From Lachnocurva sp029100405 (GTDB lineage: Bacteria; Bacillota; Clostridia; Lachnospirales; Lachnospiraceae), in the NCBI GenBank assembly GCA_046263755.1, contig JBJYZC010000002.1, positions 62,001 through 126,000 on the forward strand: a DNA stretch of 64,000 nt. Direction: 5' to 3'. A program made the position numbers and the translations under genes. Below are positions 42,111 to 50,531 of this stretch, piece by piece. Positions within the stretch are counted from its first letter, which is position 1, and every line of letters starts with the position of its first letter. The notes below the pieces were generated by a model, which saw only the letters and a program-made list of their open reading frames with translations, searched no databases and was not told the origin of the DNA.

Positions 42111-43730
42111 TTATTTTGACAGATCCACTTTCCGTATGGCTTCCCGTACGGAAAGGATTCTGGACGGGCTTACGGAAAGCTCGTCTACGCCCATACGAAG
42201 GAAGGTCTCGGTCAGGCTGGTATCAGCGCCCAATTCGCCGCAGATGCCGACCCAGGCTCCGCCCTTATGGCCGTTTTCGATGGTCATTTGGATCTCACGA
42301 AGAACTGCCGGATGATGGGTATCTGCAATCTTCTCCAGTTTTGCATTCTGGCGGTCACAAGCCAGGGTATACTGTGTCAGATCATTGGTTCCGATGGAGA
42401 AGAAATCGACTTCTTTTGCCAGGTCTTCACTGATCATCACTGCAGCCGGTGTCTCAATCATTACACCCTGCTCTACATTTCCGTAGGGGATGCCCTGATC
42501 GTCCAGTTCCTTTTTGACTGCTTTCACGATTTCCTTGATCTTTAGGACTTCATTCACAGAAATGATCATGGGGTACATGATTCCGATATTGCCATAGTAA
42601 CTGGCGCGGAAAATGGCGCGAAGCTGTGTTTTGAAGATTTCCGGCCGGTCCAAACAGATCCGGATGGCGCGGTAGCCCAGCGCCGGATTGTCTTCCTTAT
42701 CCAAATGGAAGTAATCAACCTGCTTATCCGCACCGATATCCAAAGTACGGATGATCACCTGTTTTCCGGCCATGGTCTCTGCAACCGTCTTATAAGCCTG
42801 GAACTGCTGCTCCTCACTCGGATAATCATCGCAGCCCAGATAGAGGAACTCGCTTCGGAAGAGTCCGATGCCGCCGGCGTCATTTTGGAGGACGTCCGGA
42901 ACATCACCTACACCACCGATATTGGCATAGAGTTTGATCTTCTTTCCATCGAGGGTTACATTTTCCTTGCCCTTCAGTTCCTGAAGGAGACGCTTCTTTT
43001 CGTTGTCTTCTTCCTGTTTCTTCTGGTAGGCTTTCAGTGTCTCCTCGTCCGGATCAACGATCAGTTTTCCCTTATAGCCATCTACAATTCCAAGATGCCC
43101 GTCCATCTCTTCCTGATAATCCACACCGATCAGGGAAGGGATCCCCATGGTCCTGGCCAGAATCGCCGTATGAGAATTGGTCGATCCGCCACGTGTAACA
43201 AAGGAAAGGATCAGGGATTTATCCAGCTGAACAGTCTCACTGGGTGCCAGATCCTCTGCCAGAAGGATGACCGGCTTATCCGAACGAATACCGCCATTGT
43301 CGGCTCCCTGCAGGATCGATACGACCCGGTTGGAGATATCCTTGATATCCGCAGAGCGTGCCCGCATGTAGTCATCATCCATTGCGGCAAACATCTGAGA
43401 GAAGTTGTCTCCGGTGGTTGCTACCGCATATTCGGCATTGACCATCTGGTTTTTGATGATGCCCCGGATCGAGTCGAGATAGTCCCCGTCCTCCAGCATC
43501 ATCTGATGAACCTCGAAGATCTCGGCATTGGCCTCTCCGACCTCTTTCAGAGCCTTGTCATGCAGTTCCTGAAGCTGTTCCTTTGCCTTGTCTTTTGCCT
43601 TTTGAAAGCGCTCGATCTCGGCATCGGGATCCTTTATTTTCGTCCGCTTTACGACATTGTCTGCTTTAGCATAAACAGAAAGGGGCCCAATTGCGACACC
43701 GCCGAAAACGCTCTTTCCCTGAATTTCCAT
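42111..43730 (-). CDS. ptsI: PTS enzyme I
   Basis: A 539-aa cytosolic phosphotransferase that passes phosphate from PEP to HPr. The active-site His is in GGSTNSHTAILAR near residue 187. The PEP-binding part contains IGLFRSEFLYL, RTLDIGADK, the signature FFSIGTNDLTQY and GICGEL. The length is a little under the usual 570. It lies 70 nt after HPr and ends the operon. Confidence 0.97.
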   Translation of the reverse strand: MEIQGKSVFGGVAIGPLSVYAKADNVVKRTKIKDPDAEIERFQKAKDKAKEQLQELHDKALKEVGEANAEIFEVHQMMLEDGDYLDSIRGIIKNQMVNAEYAVATTGDNFSQMFAAMDDDYMRARSADIKDISNRVVSILQGADNGGIRSDKPVILLAEDLAPSETVQLDKSLILSFVTRGGSTNSHTAILARTMGIPSLIGVDYQEEMDGHLGIVDGYKGKLIVDPDEETLKAYQKKQEEDNEKKRLLQELKGKENVTLDGKKIKLYANIGGVGDVPDVLQNDAGGIGLFRSEFLYLGCDDYPSEEQQFQAYKTVAETMAGKQVIIRTLDIGADKQVDYFHLDKEDNPALGYRAIRICLDRPEIFKTQLRAIFRASYYGNIGIMYPMIISVNEVLKIKEIVKAVKKELDDQGIPYGNVEQGVMIETPAAVMISEDLAKEVDFFSIGTNDLTQYTLACDRQNAKLEKIADTHHPAVLREIQMTIENGHKGGAWVGICGELGADTSLTETFLRMGVDELSVSPSRILSVREAIRKVDLSK

Positions 43731-43800
43731 TCCTTTTCATCCTCTCTATAGAAAAAAACTGCTGCAAGGCACAAGGCTCTGCAGCAGTTTCGTCCATTCG

Positions 43801-44058
43801 TTACAGATTTTCCTTAAGGAATTTCTCGAGATCTGCTGCAGCAGCATCTTCATTATCACCATCGCAGGCAACGGTGATCGTCATGCCCTGCTTAACGCCA
43901 AGGCTCATTACTCCGAGGATCCGCTTTGCATCTACTTCCTTACCATCTTTTGCAATGGTAACCTTGCAAGGATACTTTGCAGCTTCTTTCACGAAAAGTC
44001 CTGCAGGTCTTGCGTGCATTCCCAGGGGATCCGTGATTGTATACTCGAAAGTCTTCAT
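43801..44058 (-). CDS. ptsH: Phosphocarrier protein HPr
   Basis: An 85-aa protein with the phosphorylated His in GMHARPAG (residue 15) and the regulatory Ser in LGVMSLGV (residue 47 here). The latter is the HPr-kinase site of Firmicutes that makes HPr a co-repressor of CcpA. It sits between the fructose EII gene and ptsI. Confidence 0.97.
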   Translation of the reverse strand: MKTFEYTITDPLGMHARPAGLFVKEAAKYPCKVTIAKDGKEVDAKRILGVMSLGVKQGMTITVACDGDNEDAAAADLEKFLKENL

Positions 44059-44146
44059 AAGGTCATGTCCTCCTTCTATTCTCTCGATCCGCTTGTTTCG
44101 CTGGCCGGATCGTATGTCTTGTGTTCTTTATTATAACTTAACATCA

Positions 44147-44205
44147 AAGCCTTGGAAATAGAATTTGAAAGAATTCCTATTCTTCCTCCTCTATTTTCAA
44201 GGCTT
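44147..44205 (-). promoter_or_regulatory. Large inverted repeat between fructose EII and ptsH
   Basis: 15-nt arms AAGCCTTGGAAATAG (44147-44161) and CTATTTTCAAGGCTT (44191-44205) pair with one mismatch around 29 nt. On the minus strand a TATAAT (about 44131-44136) follows, so the region may separate the fru and pts transcripts: partial stop, then restart before ptsH. The -35 is poor. Confidence 0.5.
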
Positions 44206-44233
44206 ATGATGATATGTTGCAGTTTGGCAGCGG

Positions 44234-46306
44234 TTACCTCATTTCTGCATCCTTTTTCAAAAGGCCAAGCATGAAGCAGGTGATGGCAGAGCCAATCAGC
44301 CAGGCAACGATATATAAGAAAGGATGACCGACTGTTGCGAATACGAATACTCCACCGTGAGGCGCCATCAATGTGCACTTGAATACAGCGGACAGGAGTC
44401 CTGCTACTGCTGATCCTACAAAGGTTGCCGGAATGACATGACCGGGATCCGATGCGGCAAAAGGAATGGCACCTTCGGTAATAAAGCTTGCGCCCATGAT
44501 GATATTCGTGATCTTGGTCTCCTGCTCAGCCTTTGTGAATTTCTGCGGGAAGAAGATCGTTGCAAGAGCAATTCCCAGAGGAGGAACCATACCACCAACC
44601 ATGACGGCTGCCATGGAGATGTAGCAGACCTGAACCTTCGGATCAGACATGGATGCGCCATTTGCTGTGAGTTCTGCTGCGGTAGCCAATACACCGGTGC
44701 CGAATACATAAGCTGCCTTGTTGATTGGGCCGCCCATGTCGATTGCCATCATACCGCCGAGGATCAGGCCCAGAAGCCAGATCATTCCGGATGCATAAAT
44801 CGCATTCAGCATTACAGAAAGTCCGGTATTTACCAAGCCGATCAGCGGATTCAGAATGAAGCACATGAGAACTGTTTCAAAGAACATGCCGACCAGGGGA
44901 TAGATCAGGATCGGACGGATGCCCTGCAGGGACTTTGGCATATTCCTTGTCCACTTCTGAAGCAAGAGAACAATATAGCCCGCAAGGAAACCAGCTGCAA
45001 TTCCTCCGAGGAAACCGGAAACTGTATTACCACCATTCTTACCGACGAAAGCAAAATCTTTTACGAAGCCGAGGAAACCTCCTACTGCCTTGTCTGAGAA
45101 GAGAAAAGCTCCTTTCCCATCTCCTCCGAAAAGGGCAGGATTACCATTACTTGCCAGGATTCCTCCAAGGAAACCAACGGCAAGGCCGGGCCGGTCGGCA
45201 ATCGAATATGCGATGTAGCCTGCAAGTACAGGTACCATCATTCCCATAGCAAGACCACCGGCATTCTTCAGGAAGGCAGAAACCGGAGTTGCAGTACCGA
45301 AAGCACTTCCGATGGAACCATAGCCCATCAAAGTATCCAGAAGGAATGCCAGAGCAACCAGAATACCGCCACCGATAACGAATGGAAGCATATGAGATAC
45401 ACCGCTCATGAGATGGGTATAAATGGTATGTCCCACACTACCGCCACTCTTAACTGCAGACGCATCATCTTCCTTTTCACTGTTTCCGGAATGATAAACC
45501 GGAGCGTCTCCGGCCTGGGCTTTCTTGACCAGTTCTTCCGCTTTATGAATGCCATCGGCTACGCGAACCTCGAGCAGGTGCTTACCCTCGAACCGTTCCA
45601 TAGGAACTTTGGCATCGGCAGCAATAATAACGCCTTTGGCTCTCTTGATCTCATCCTCTGTGATGATATTCTTTGCACCACCAGATCCTCTGGTCTCTAC
45701 TTTGACCTTAATACCAAGGGCTTTTCCTGCCTTTTCAATCGCCTCAGCAGCCATATAGGTATGAGCAATACCGGTCGGACATGCAGTTACTGCAAGGACC
45801 TCTACATCACTGGTATCGGCATTGGCCTTTTCCTCATCCTTTGCCTGCTTGTCCGATTCTGCGGCTTCAATGATATTTAAAAACTCATCTTTCGTCTTGG
45901 CATTTTTCAGGCTCTGAACAAAGCCTTCATCCATCAAAAGCTCTGACAGACGGGAAAGTACTTCCAGATGTACATTATCCTTGGTATTCGGTGCTGCAAT
46001 CAAAAAAATCAGATGAACCGGTTCTCCATCCAGGGAATCATAATCCACTCCCTCCGGAAGAACCATTGCCGCCAATCCAGGTGCAGATACCGCATCGGAT
46101 TTGCAATGCGGTATGGCAATCCCGTCTCCGATTCCTGTTGTGCTCTCCTTTTCACGAGCAAAGACACCGGATTCATAGGTTTCGCGGTCTGTGATATTTC
46201 CGCGTTTTACCATGAGGTCAACCATCTTTTTGATGACGTCCTCTTTTGAAGCAGCCGAGCCATGAAGTTCAATACTTTGCTCAGCCAGAAGATCTCTAAC
46301 CTTCAT
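44234..46306 (-). CDS. fruA: Fructose-specific PTS EIIABC
   Basis: A 690-aa fusion. EIIA (1-150) has the phospho-His in IAIPHCKSDAV. EIIB (about 170-265) has the phospho-Cys in VTACPTGIAHTYMAAE. The rest is the membrane EIIC with eight or more hydrophobic segments and NPLIGLVNTGL and GGPINKAAY. It imports fructose and delivers fructose-1-phosphate. It lies 86 nt after fruK in the transcript. Confidence 0.95.
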   Translation of the reverse strand: MKVRDLLAEQSIELHGSAASKEDVIKKMVDLMVKRGNITDRETYESGVFAREKESTTGIGDGIAIPHCKSDAVSAPGLAAMVLPEGVDYDSLDGEPVHLIFLIAAPNTKDNVHLEVLSRLSELLMDEGFVQSLKNAKTKDEFLNIIEAAESDKQAKDEEKANADTSDVEVLAVTACPTGIAHTYMAAEAIEKAGKALGIKVKVETRGSGGAKNIITEDEIKRAKGVIIAADAKVPMERFEGKHLLEVRVADGIHKAEELVKKAQAGDAPVYHSGNSEKEDDASAVKSGGSVGHTIYTHLMSGVSHMLPFVIGGGILVALAFLLDTLMGYGSIGSAFGTATPVSAFLKNAGGLAMGMMVPVLAGYIAYSIADRPGLAVGFLGGILASNGNPALFGGDGKGAFLFSDKAVGGFLGFVKDFAFVGKNGGNTVSGFLGGIAAGFLAGYIVLLLQKWTRNMPKSLQGIRPILIYPLVGMFFETVLMCFILNPLIGLVNTGLSVMLNAIYASGMIWLLGLILGGMMAIDMGGPINKAAYVFGTGVLATAAELTANGASMSDPKVQVCYISMAAVMVGGMVPPLGIALATIFFPQKFTKAEQETKITNIIMGASFITEGAIPFAASDPGHVIPATFVGSAVAGLLSAVFKCTLMAPHGGVFVFATVGHPFLYIVAWLIGSAITCFMLGLLKKDAEMR

Positions 46307-46392
46307 TTCTACCCCACCTTTCCTAGTAAATAGATCTGTTAATATCCCAATTTATTCCTACAGAACTATTGTCTGTTAGAACCATATGACAA

Positions 46393-47313
46393 TCAATCCA
46401 GGTCATGCCGGCCGAATTCGTGCAGGATGTCAATGACCCTCTGTCGGGTGGCAAGTTCCTCAGAATGAGCCGATGCACCGCCACTGCAGTTTCCAATATA
46501 AAATGCCTTCTCGTAATCCTGGAAGACATCGCATCCATAAATAAAACCAGCGACAAAAGAGTCTCCGGCGCCGACTGTATTCTTAGGCTTTCCCTTGGAA
46601 GCACCGGCATGGAAGACCCGGCCATCCTCGGTCACCATCATTGCCCCCAGGCTTCCCATGGAGACGATGACATTCCTGGCTCCCTTTTCCTGTAACATCT
46701 TGGCATAAGGTATGGCTTCTTCATAAGTATGGATGTGAACGCCGAAGATCTCGCCAAGTTCATGATGATTGGGTTTCACCATGAAGGGATGATATGGAAG
46801 AACATTAACCAAAAGGTCTCTTGTCGCATCGACGACCACGCGGAGCTTTTTCTCTTTCAAGTGCTCGAGAATATCCATGTACATGGTCTCCGGCATTACA
46901 GAAGGAATTGCTCCTGCCAGAACCAGGGTATCACCATCCTGCAGTTGATCCAGTTTCTGATAGAGAGCTTTGATATCCTGATCTTTGATTTTCGGTCCCT
47001 GTCCGTTGATGGCGGTCTCCTTATTCGAGCGAATCTTGACATTGATTCTGGACTGGCCCTCTTCGACCTCAATGAAGTCTGTCTTCACACCGCGGACATT
47101 CAAGAGTCTCTTGATCTCTTCCCCGGTAAAGCCTGCCGTAAAGCCCAGGGCCGTGCTTTCTTCCCCCAGGTTCTTCAGAACGATCGAGACATTAATGCCC
47201 TTTCCGCCGGCCAGGATCTTCTCGTCCTTGGTTCGGTTAATATAGTCCAGGCGGAAGTCGTCTACATCAACGATGTAATCCAGGGATGGGTTAAAAGTGA
47301 CTGTATAAATCAT
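46393..47313 (-). CDS. fruK: 1-phosphofructokinase
   Basis: A 306-aa PfkB-family kinase that turns fructose-1-phosphate into fructose-1,6-bisphosphate. Signatures: LAGGKGINVSIVLKNLG near residue 36 and the catalytic-base motif KNTVGAGDSFVAGF near 247. The ATG overlaps the fruR stop by 4 nt (ATGA). The neighbouring EIIABC fixes the substrate. Confidence 0.96.
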   Translation of the reverse strand: MIYTVTFNPSLDYIVDVDDFRLDYINRTKDEKILAGGKGINVSIVLKNLGEESTALGFTAGFTGEEIKRLLNVRGVKTDFIEVEEGQSRINVKIRSNKETAINGQGPKIKDQDIKALYQKLDQLQDGDTLVLAGAIPSVMPETMYMDILEHLKEKKLRVVVDATRDLLVNVLPYHPFMVKPNHHELGEIFGVHIHTYEEAIPYAKMLQEKGARNVIVSMGSLGAMMVTEDGRVFHAGASKGKPKNTVGAGDSFVAGFIYGCDVFQDYEKAFYIGNCSGGASAHSEELATRQRVIDILHEFGRHDLD

Positions 47314-48068
47314 GATCTGCTCACCTCCACAATGTTCTGGCAGCCCTGAAATCCGGGTCTGTCAACTCGATCCGTTAATATTGTTGCTGCATGAAAATCC
47401 GCAAACCGCACGGAAGAGACCAAACCAAACTTGCTGTAATCAGCTAGTACATAGGCCTCTCTCGAATGGCTCATGGCAATTTCCTTTACCATAGCTTCCT
47501 TCAGTTCCGGCGTCGTCAGACCTTCTTTTTTGGTGATTCCATTGGTTCCGAAGAAGCCCTTACTGAAATTGTATTTCCGAAGCGAATAGATGGCATCCTC
47601 GCCAACGATGGCTTCGGTCGCATTCTTGAATTCGCCTCCCAAAATGTAGACCGTAAAACCTAAGCCTGCCAGTTTCTTGGCATGAGTGATTGCATTTGTT
47701 ACAAAAGTAGAATCTCTTTCGGTAATATAGTCGATCATACATTCCGTTGTCGTGCCGGCATCCAGATAGATAAAATCCCCAGGCTGAATCAGAGAAGCCG
47801 CGTATTTTGCGACCACGTTTTTCTCTGCCACATTTCTGGCTTTTCTAAGATGGACCTCATCATCCCTGGAAGTGAAAATCGTCGGATTTCCGGCGGTGAT
47901 AGCACCGCCTCGAACTTTTTGCAGCTTTCCTTCCTGATCCAAATAGGTCAGATCTCTTCGAATGGTCGATTCTGAACTGTCTAATTTTTTCATGAGTTCA
48001 GAGACCGTCACACTTCCGTTGGTATCCAGCAGGTCCAGGATTCTTCCAAGTCTTTCCTCAGTAAGCAT
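47310..48068 (-). CDS. fruR: DeoR-family regulator of the fructose operon
   Basis: A 252-aa regulator. The N-terminal helix-turn-helix (LLDTNGSVTVSELMKKLDSSESTIRRDLTYLDQ) precedes a sugar-phosphate-binding domain (FIYLDAGTTTECMIDYI, ADYSKFGLVS). It is first in the operon and translationally coupled to fruK. Fructose-1-phosphate is the usual inducer. Direct repeats of a TGATTGA-like motif in its promoter are probable binding sites. Confidence 0.94.
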   Translation of the reverse strand: MLTEERLGRILDLLDTNGSVTVSELMKKLDSSESTIRRDLTYLDQEGKLQKVRGGAITAGNPTIFTSRDDEVHLRKARNVAEKNVVAKYAASLIQPGDFIYLDAGTTTECMIDYITERDSTFVTNAITHAKKLAGLGFTVYILGGEFKNATEAIVGEDAIYSLRKYNFSKGFFGTNGITKKEGLTTPELKEAMVKEIAMSHSREAYVLADYSKFGLVSSVRFADFHAATILTDRVDRPGFQGCQNIVEVSRS

Positions 48069-48089
48069 CTAACTACCCCGCCTATCTTT

Positions 48090-48200
48090 CAATCAGATTC
48101 TTTCATTTCCAATCAGAATCATTCTTTACACTAGCATTATATGAGGTAATTCAATCATAATCAATCATTTTCAGTCAAAATCATTCACAAAATGCTGTGT
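48090..48200. promoter_or_regulatory. fru operon promoter with repeated TGATTGA-like sites
   Basis: On the minus strand TTGATT, 17 nt, TATAAT (-35 at 48159-48164, -10 at 48136-48141). The motif TGATT(G/T)A or a close relative occurs at least five times in direct orientation both upstream of and downstream of this promoter, as is usual for DeoR-type FruR. Confidence 0.65.
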
Positions 48201-48223
48201 CTATTTTTAGTCATTTTGCTAAG

Positions 48224-49000
48224 TCAGTCATAATCCACAGAAATCAGGCAAAGCCCCTTGGCCGGAGCCGTCGGCCCTGCTTTCTTCCGATCCCTGGCCT
48301 CCAGAATGCTTGTCATATCATCCGGAGACATTCTTTTGTATCCGACTTCCAGAAGGGTCCCTACCAGGATTCGAACCATATTCTGGAGAAAGCCTGTCCC
48401 ATGTACCGTGATATAGATATATCCCTTTGCCCGGCGGACATCGAGACGGTCTACATTTCTTACTGTCGATTTCTTCATGTGGCTGTTACCGCAGAAACTC
48501 TTGAAATCATGTTCTCCGATCAGATACTCTGCTGCTTCTGCCATCTTTTCAGTATCCACCGGCTGATCCAGGTAGGTATAATACTTCCGATTAAAAACCG
48601 GACGAACGGGGCCGTCATAGAGGGTGTATTGGTAGGTCTTACCATGTGCTTTATAACGGGCATGGAAACGATCCGAAGCCAGACTGACCTCCCGCACCGC
48701 AATGTCATCCGGGAGATATCGGTTCATATAATCGCGGATCTGTTCCGGGGTAAGAGCAGTGTCCAAAAATACATTCGCAATCATAGCCCTGGCATGGACT
48801 CCCGCATCTGTTCGTCCTGCACCAATCAGTTGGATTTTGCAGTCATTTTGCATAAAATCAGTATCTTTCAGATCCAGTCCGCACATCCGAGCCAGGACCG
48901 TTTCCAGTTTTCCCTGAATGGTTTCTCTCCCCGGCTGATGTTCCCAGCCAAAGTAGCGGGTCCCATCATATGCGATTTTTAATTTATAATTCCGAATCAT
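48224..49000 (-). CDS. truA: tRNA pseudouridine synthase A
   Basis: A 258-aa enzyme that makes pseudouridine at positions 38-40 of the tRNA anticodon arm. The catalytic Asp lies in GAGRTDAGVHARAM near residue 58; KIAYDGTRYFGWEHQPG starts the protein. The ATG at 49000 has GGAGGG 5 nt upstream; an in-frame start ten codons earlier lacks one. It is a single gene between the fru and tuf transcripts. Confidence 0.96.
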   Translation of the reverse strand: MIRNYKLKIAYDGTRYFGWEHQPGRETIQGKLETVLARMCGLDLKDTDFMQNDCKIQLIGAGRTDAGVHARAMIANVFLDTALTPEQIRDYMNRYLPDDIAVREVSLASDRFHARYKAHGKTYQYTLYDGPVRPVFNRKYYTYLDQPVDTEKMAEAAEYLIGEHDFKSFCGNSHMKKSTVRNVDRLDVRRAKGYIYITVHGTGFLQNMVRILVGTLLEVGYKRMSPDDMTSILEARDRKKAGPTAPAKGLCLISVDYD

Positions 49001-49082
49001 ACTTACCCTCCACAAAATTGCGATCTGCATCTTAATAAAATATGTGTGTCAACTACCTTATAAGTCTCTTTTATAATTAAAA

Positions 49083-49112
49083 AAGCCTCCCGGGAAATCC
49101 CCGGAAGGCTTT
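49083..49112 (-). terminator. Terminator of tuf
   Basis: GCCTTCCGGGG/CCCGGGAGGC around a short loop, followed by six T on the minus strand; 30 nt past the tuf stop. Confidence 0.85.
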
Positions 49113-49141
49113 TCATTTACTTATGGAATAATCAAGTGAGA

Positions 49142-50380
49142 TTACTCAATGACCTCGGATACACGTCCGGAACCAACGGTACGGCCACCTTCACGGATAG
49201 CGAAGGTAAGACCCTGCTCCATAGCTACCGGATGGATGAGCTCTACAGTCATCTCTACGTTATCACCAGGCATGCACATCTCAGTTCCCTCAGGAAGAGT
49301 GATAAGACCGGTAACGTCAGTAGTTCTGAAGTAGAACTGAGGACGATAGTTATTGAAGAAAGGAGTATGACGACCACCCTCGTCCTTGGTCAGTACGTAA
49401 ACCTGAGCCTTGAACTTCTTGTGGCAGGTAACGGTGCCGGGCTTTGCTACAACCTGACCTCTTTCGATCTGGTCACGGTCAATACCACGAAGCAGCATAC
49501 CAACGTTATCACCAGCCTCTGCGAAGTCAAGAGACTTACGGAACATCTCAAGACCGGTAGCAACGGACTCTTCCTTGTCCTCACGGATACCAAGGATCTC
49601 AACCGGATCATTCAGCTTGATTGTACCACGCTCTACACGGCCGGTAGCAACGGTACCACGACCGGAAATGGTGAATACGTCCTCGACAGGCATAAGGAAA
49701 GGCTTGTCGTTATCACGCTGAGGCTCAGGAATGTAAGTATCAACAGTGTCCATGAGTTCCATGATGCAGTCGCCCCAGTTCTTGTCAGGGTGCTCAGGAT
49801 CCAGAGGATCGCCGTTAGCCAGCTTTGCAGGAGCGGTATCGTCCTGAAGAGCCTGGTAAGCAGATCCCTTGATGATCGGGCAGCCTTCAAAGCCATACTC
49901 TTCGAGCTGCTCGGTAACTTCCATCTCAACCAGCTCAAGAAGCTCAGGATCATCGATCATATCGCACTTGTTCAGGAATACAACGATGTAAGGAACACCT
50001 ACCTGACGAGCCAGAAGGATGTGCTCCTTGGTCTGTGCCATAACGCCATCGGTAGCTGCAACTACAAGGATGGAACCATCCATCTGAGCTGCACCGGTGA
50101 TCATGTTCTTAACGTAGTCAGCATGGCCCGGGCAGTCAACGTGAGCATAGTGACGCTTCTCGGTCTGATACTCAACGTGTGCGGTAGAAATGGTAATACC
50201 TCTCTCACGCTCTTCCGGTGCCTTATCGATCTGATCGAATGCCTCAGCCTTGTTTCCTTCTACACGCTCAGAAAGAACCTTGGTGATAGCTGCGGTCAGA
50301 GTTGTTTTACCATGGTCTACGTGACCGATGGTACCGATGTTGACATGGGGTTTTGTTCTGTCAAATTTAGCCTTTGCCAT
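49142..50380 (-). CDS. tuf: Elongation factor Tu with an insertion
   Basis: A 412-aa GTPase that brings aminoacyl-tRNA to the ribosome. G motifs are GHVDHGKTT, DCPGHADY and NKCD; the start MAKAKFDRTKPHVN has AGGAGG upstream (a longer frame is not used). At about residues 180-205 there is an extra segment, DDTAPAKLANGDPLDPEHPDK, before WGDCIMELMD, about 15 residues more than in the 397-aa standard protein. It has its own promoter after fusA. Confidence 0.98.
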   Translation of the reverse strand: MAKAKFDRTKPHVNIGTIGHVDHGKTTLTAAITKVLSERVEGNKAEAFDQIDKAPEERERGITISTAHVEYQTEKRHYAHVDCPGHADYVKNMITGAAQMDGSILVVAATDGVMAQTKEHILLARQVGVPYIVVFLNKCDMIDDPELLELVEMEVTEQLEEYGFEGCPIIKGSAYQALQDDTAPAKLANGDPLDPEHPDKNWGDCIMELMDTVDTYIPEPQRDNDKPFLMPVEDVFTISGRGTVATGRVERGTIKLNDPVEILGIREDKEESVATGLEMFRKSLDFAEAGDNVGMLLRGIDRDQIERGQVVAKPGTVTCHKKFKAQVYVLTKDEGGRHTPFFNNYRPQFYFRTTDVTGLITLPEGTEMCMPGDNVEMTVELIHPVAMEQGLTFAIREGGRTVGSGRVSEVIE

Positions 50381-50453
50381 TTGAAACTTCCTCCTTAAAT
50401 CATTTGTCCAAAAGGACATTTTTTGTTTCTTTGAAAAACTCTCAGATAGATTG

Positions 50454-50482
50454 ATTATATGCAAGAATCCAATGTTTTTCAA
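50454..50482 (-). promoter_or_regulatory. Promoter of tuf
   Basis: TTGAAA, 17 nt, TATAAT, about 75 nt before the tuf start, just after the fusA hairpin. Confidence 0.8.
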
Positions 50483-50487
50483 CTGTT

Positions 50488-50526
50488 TTCTCTGTTTCAG
50501 GTCAAATATGGACCCGAAACAGAGAA
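50488..50526 (-). terminator. Long hairpin at the fusA end
   Basis: A 16-nt stem TTCTCTGTTTCGGGTC/GACCTGAAACAGAGAA with one mismatch and a 7-nt loop, 5 nt past fusA. It lacks a T-run, so it probably gives partial termination or mRNA protection before the tuf promoter. Confidence 0.6.
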
Positions 50527-50531
50527 TTTAA

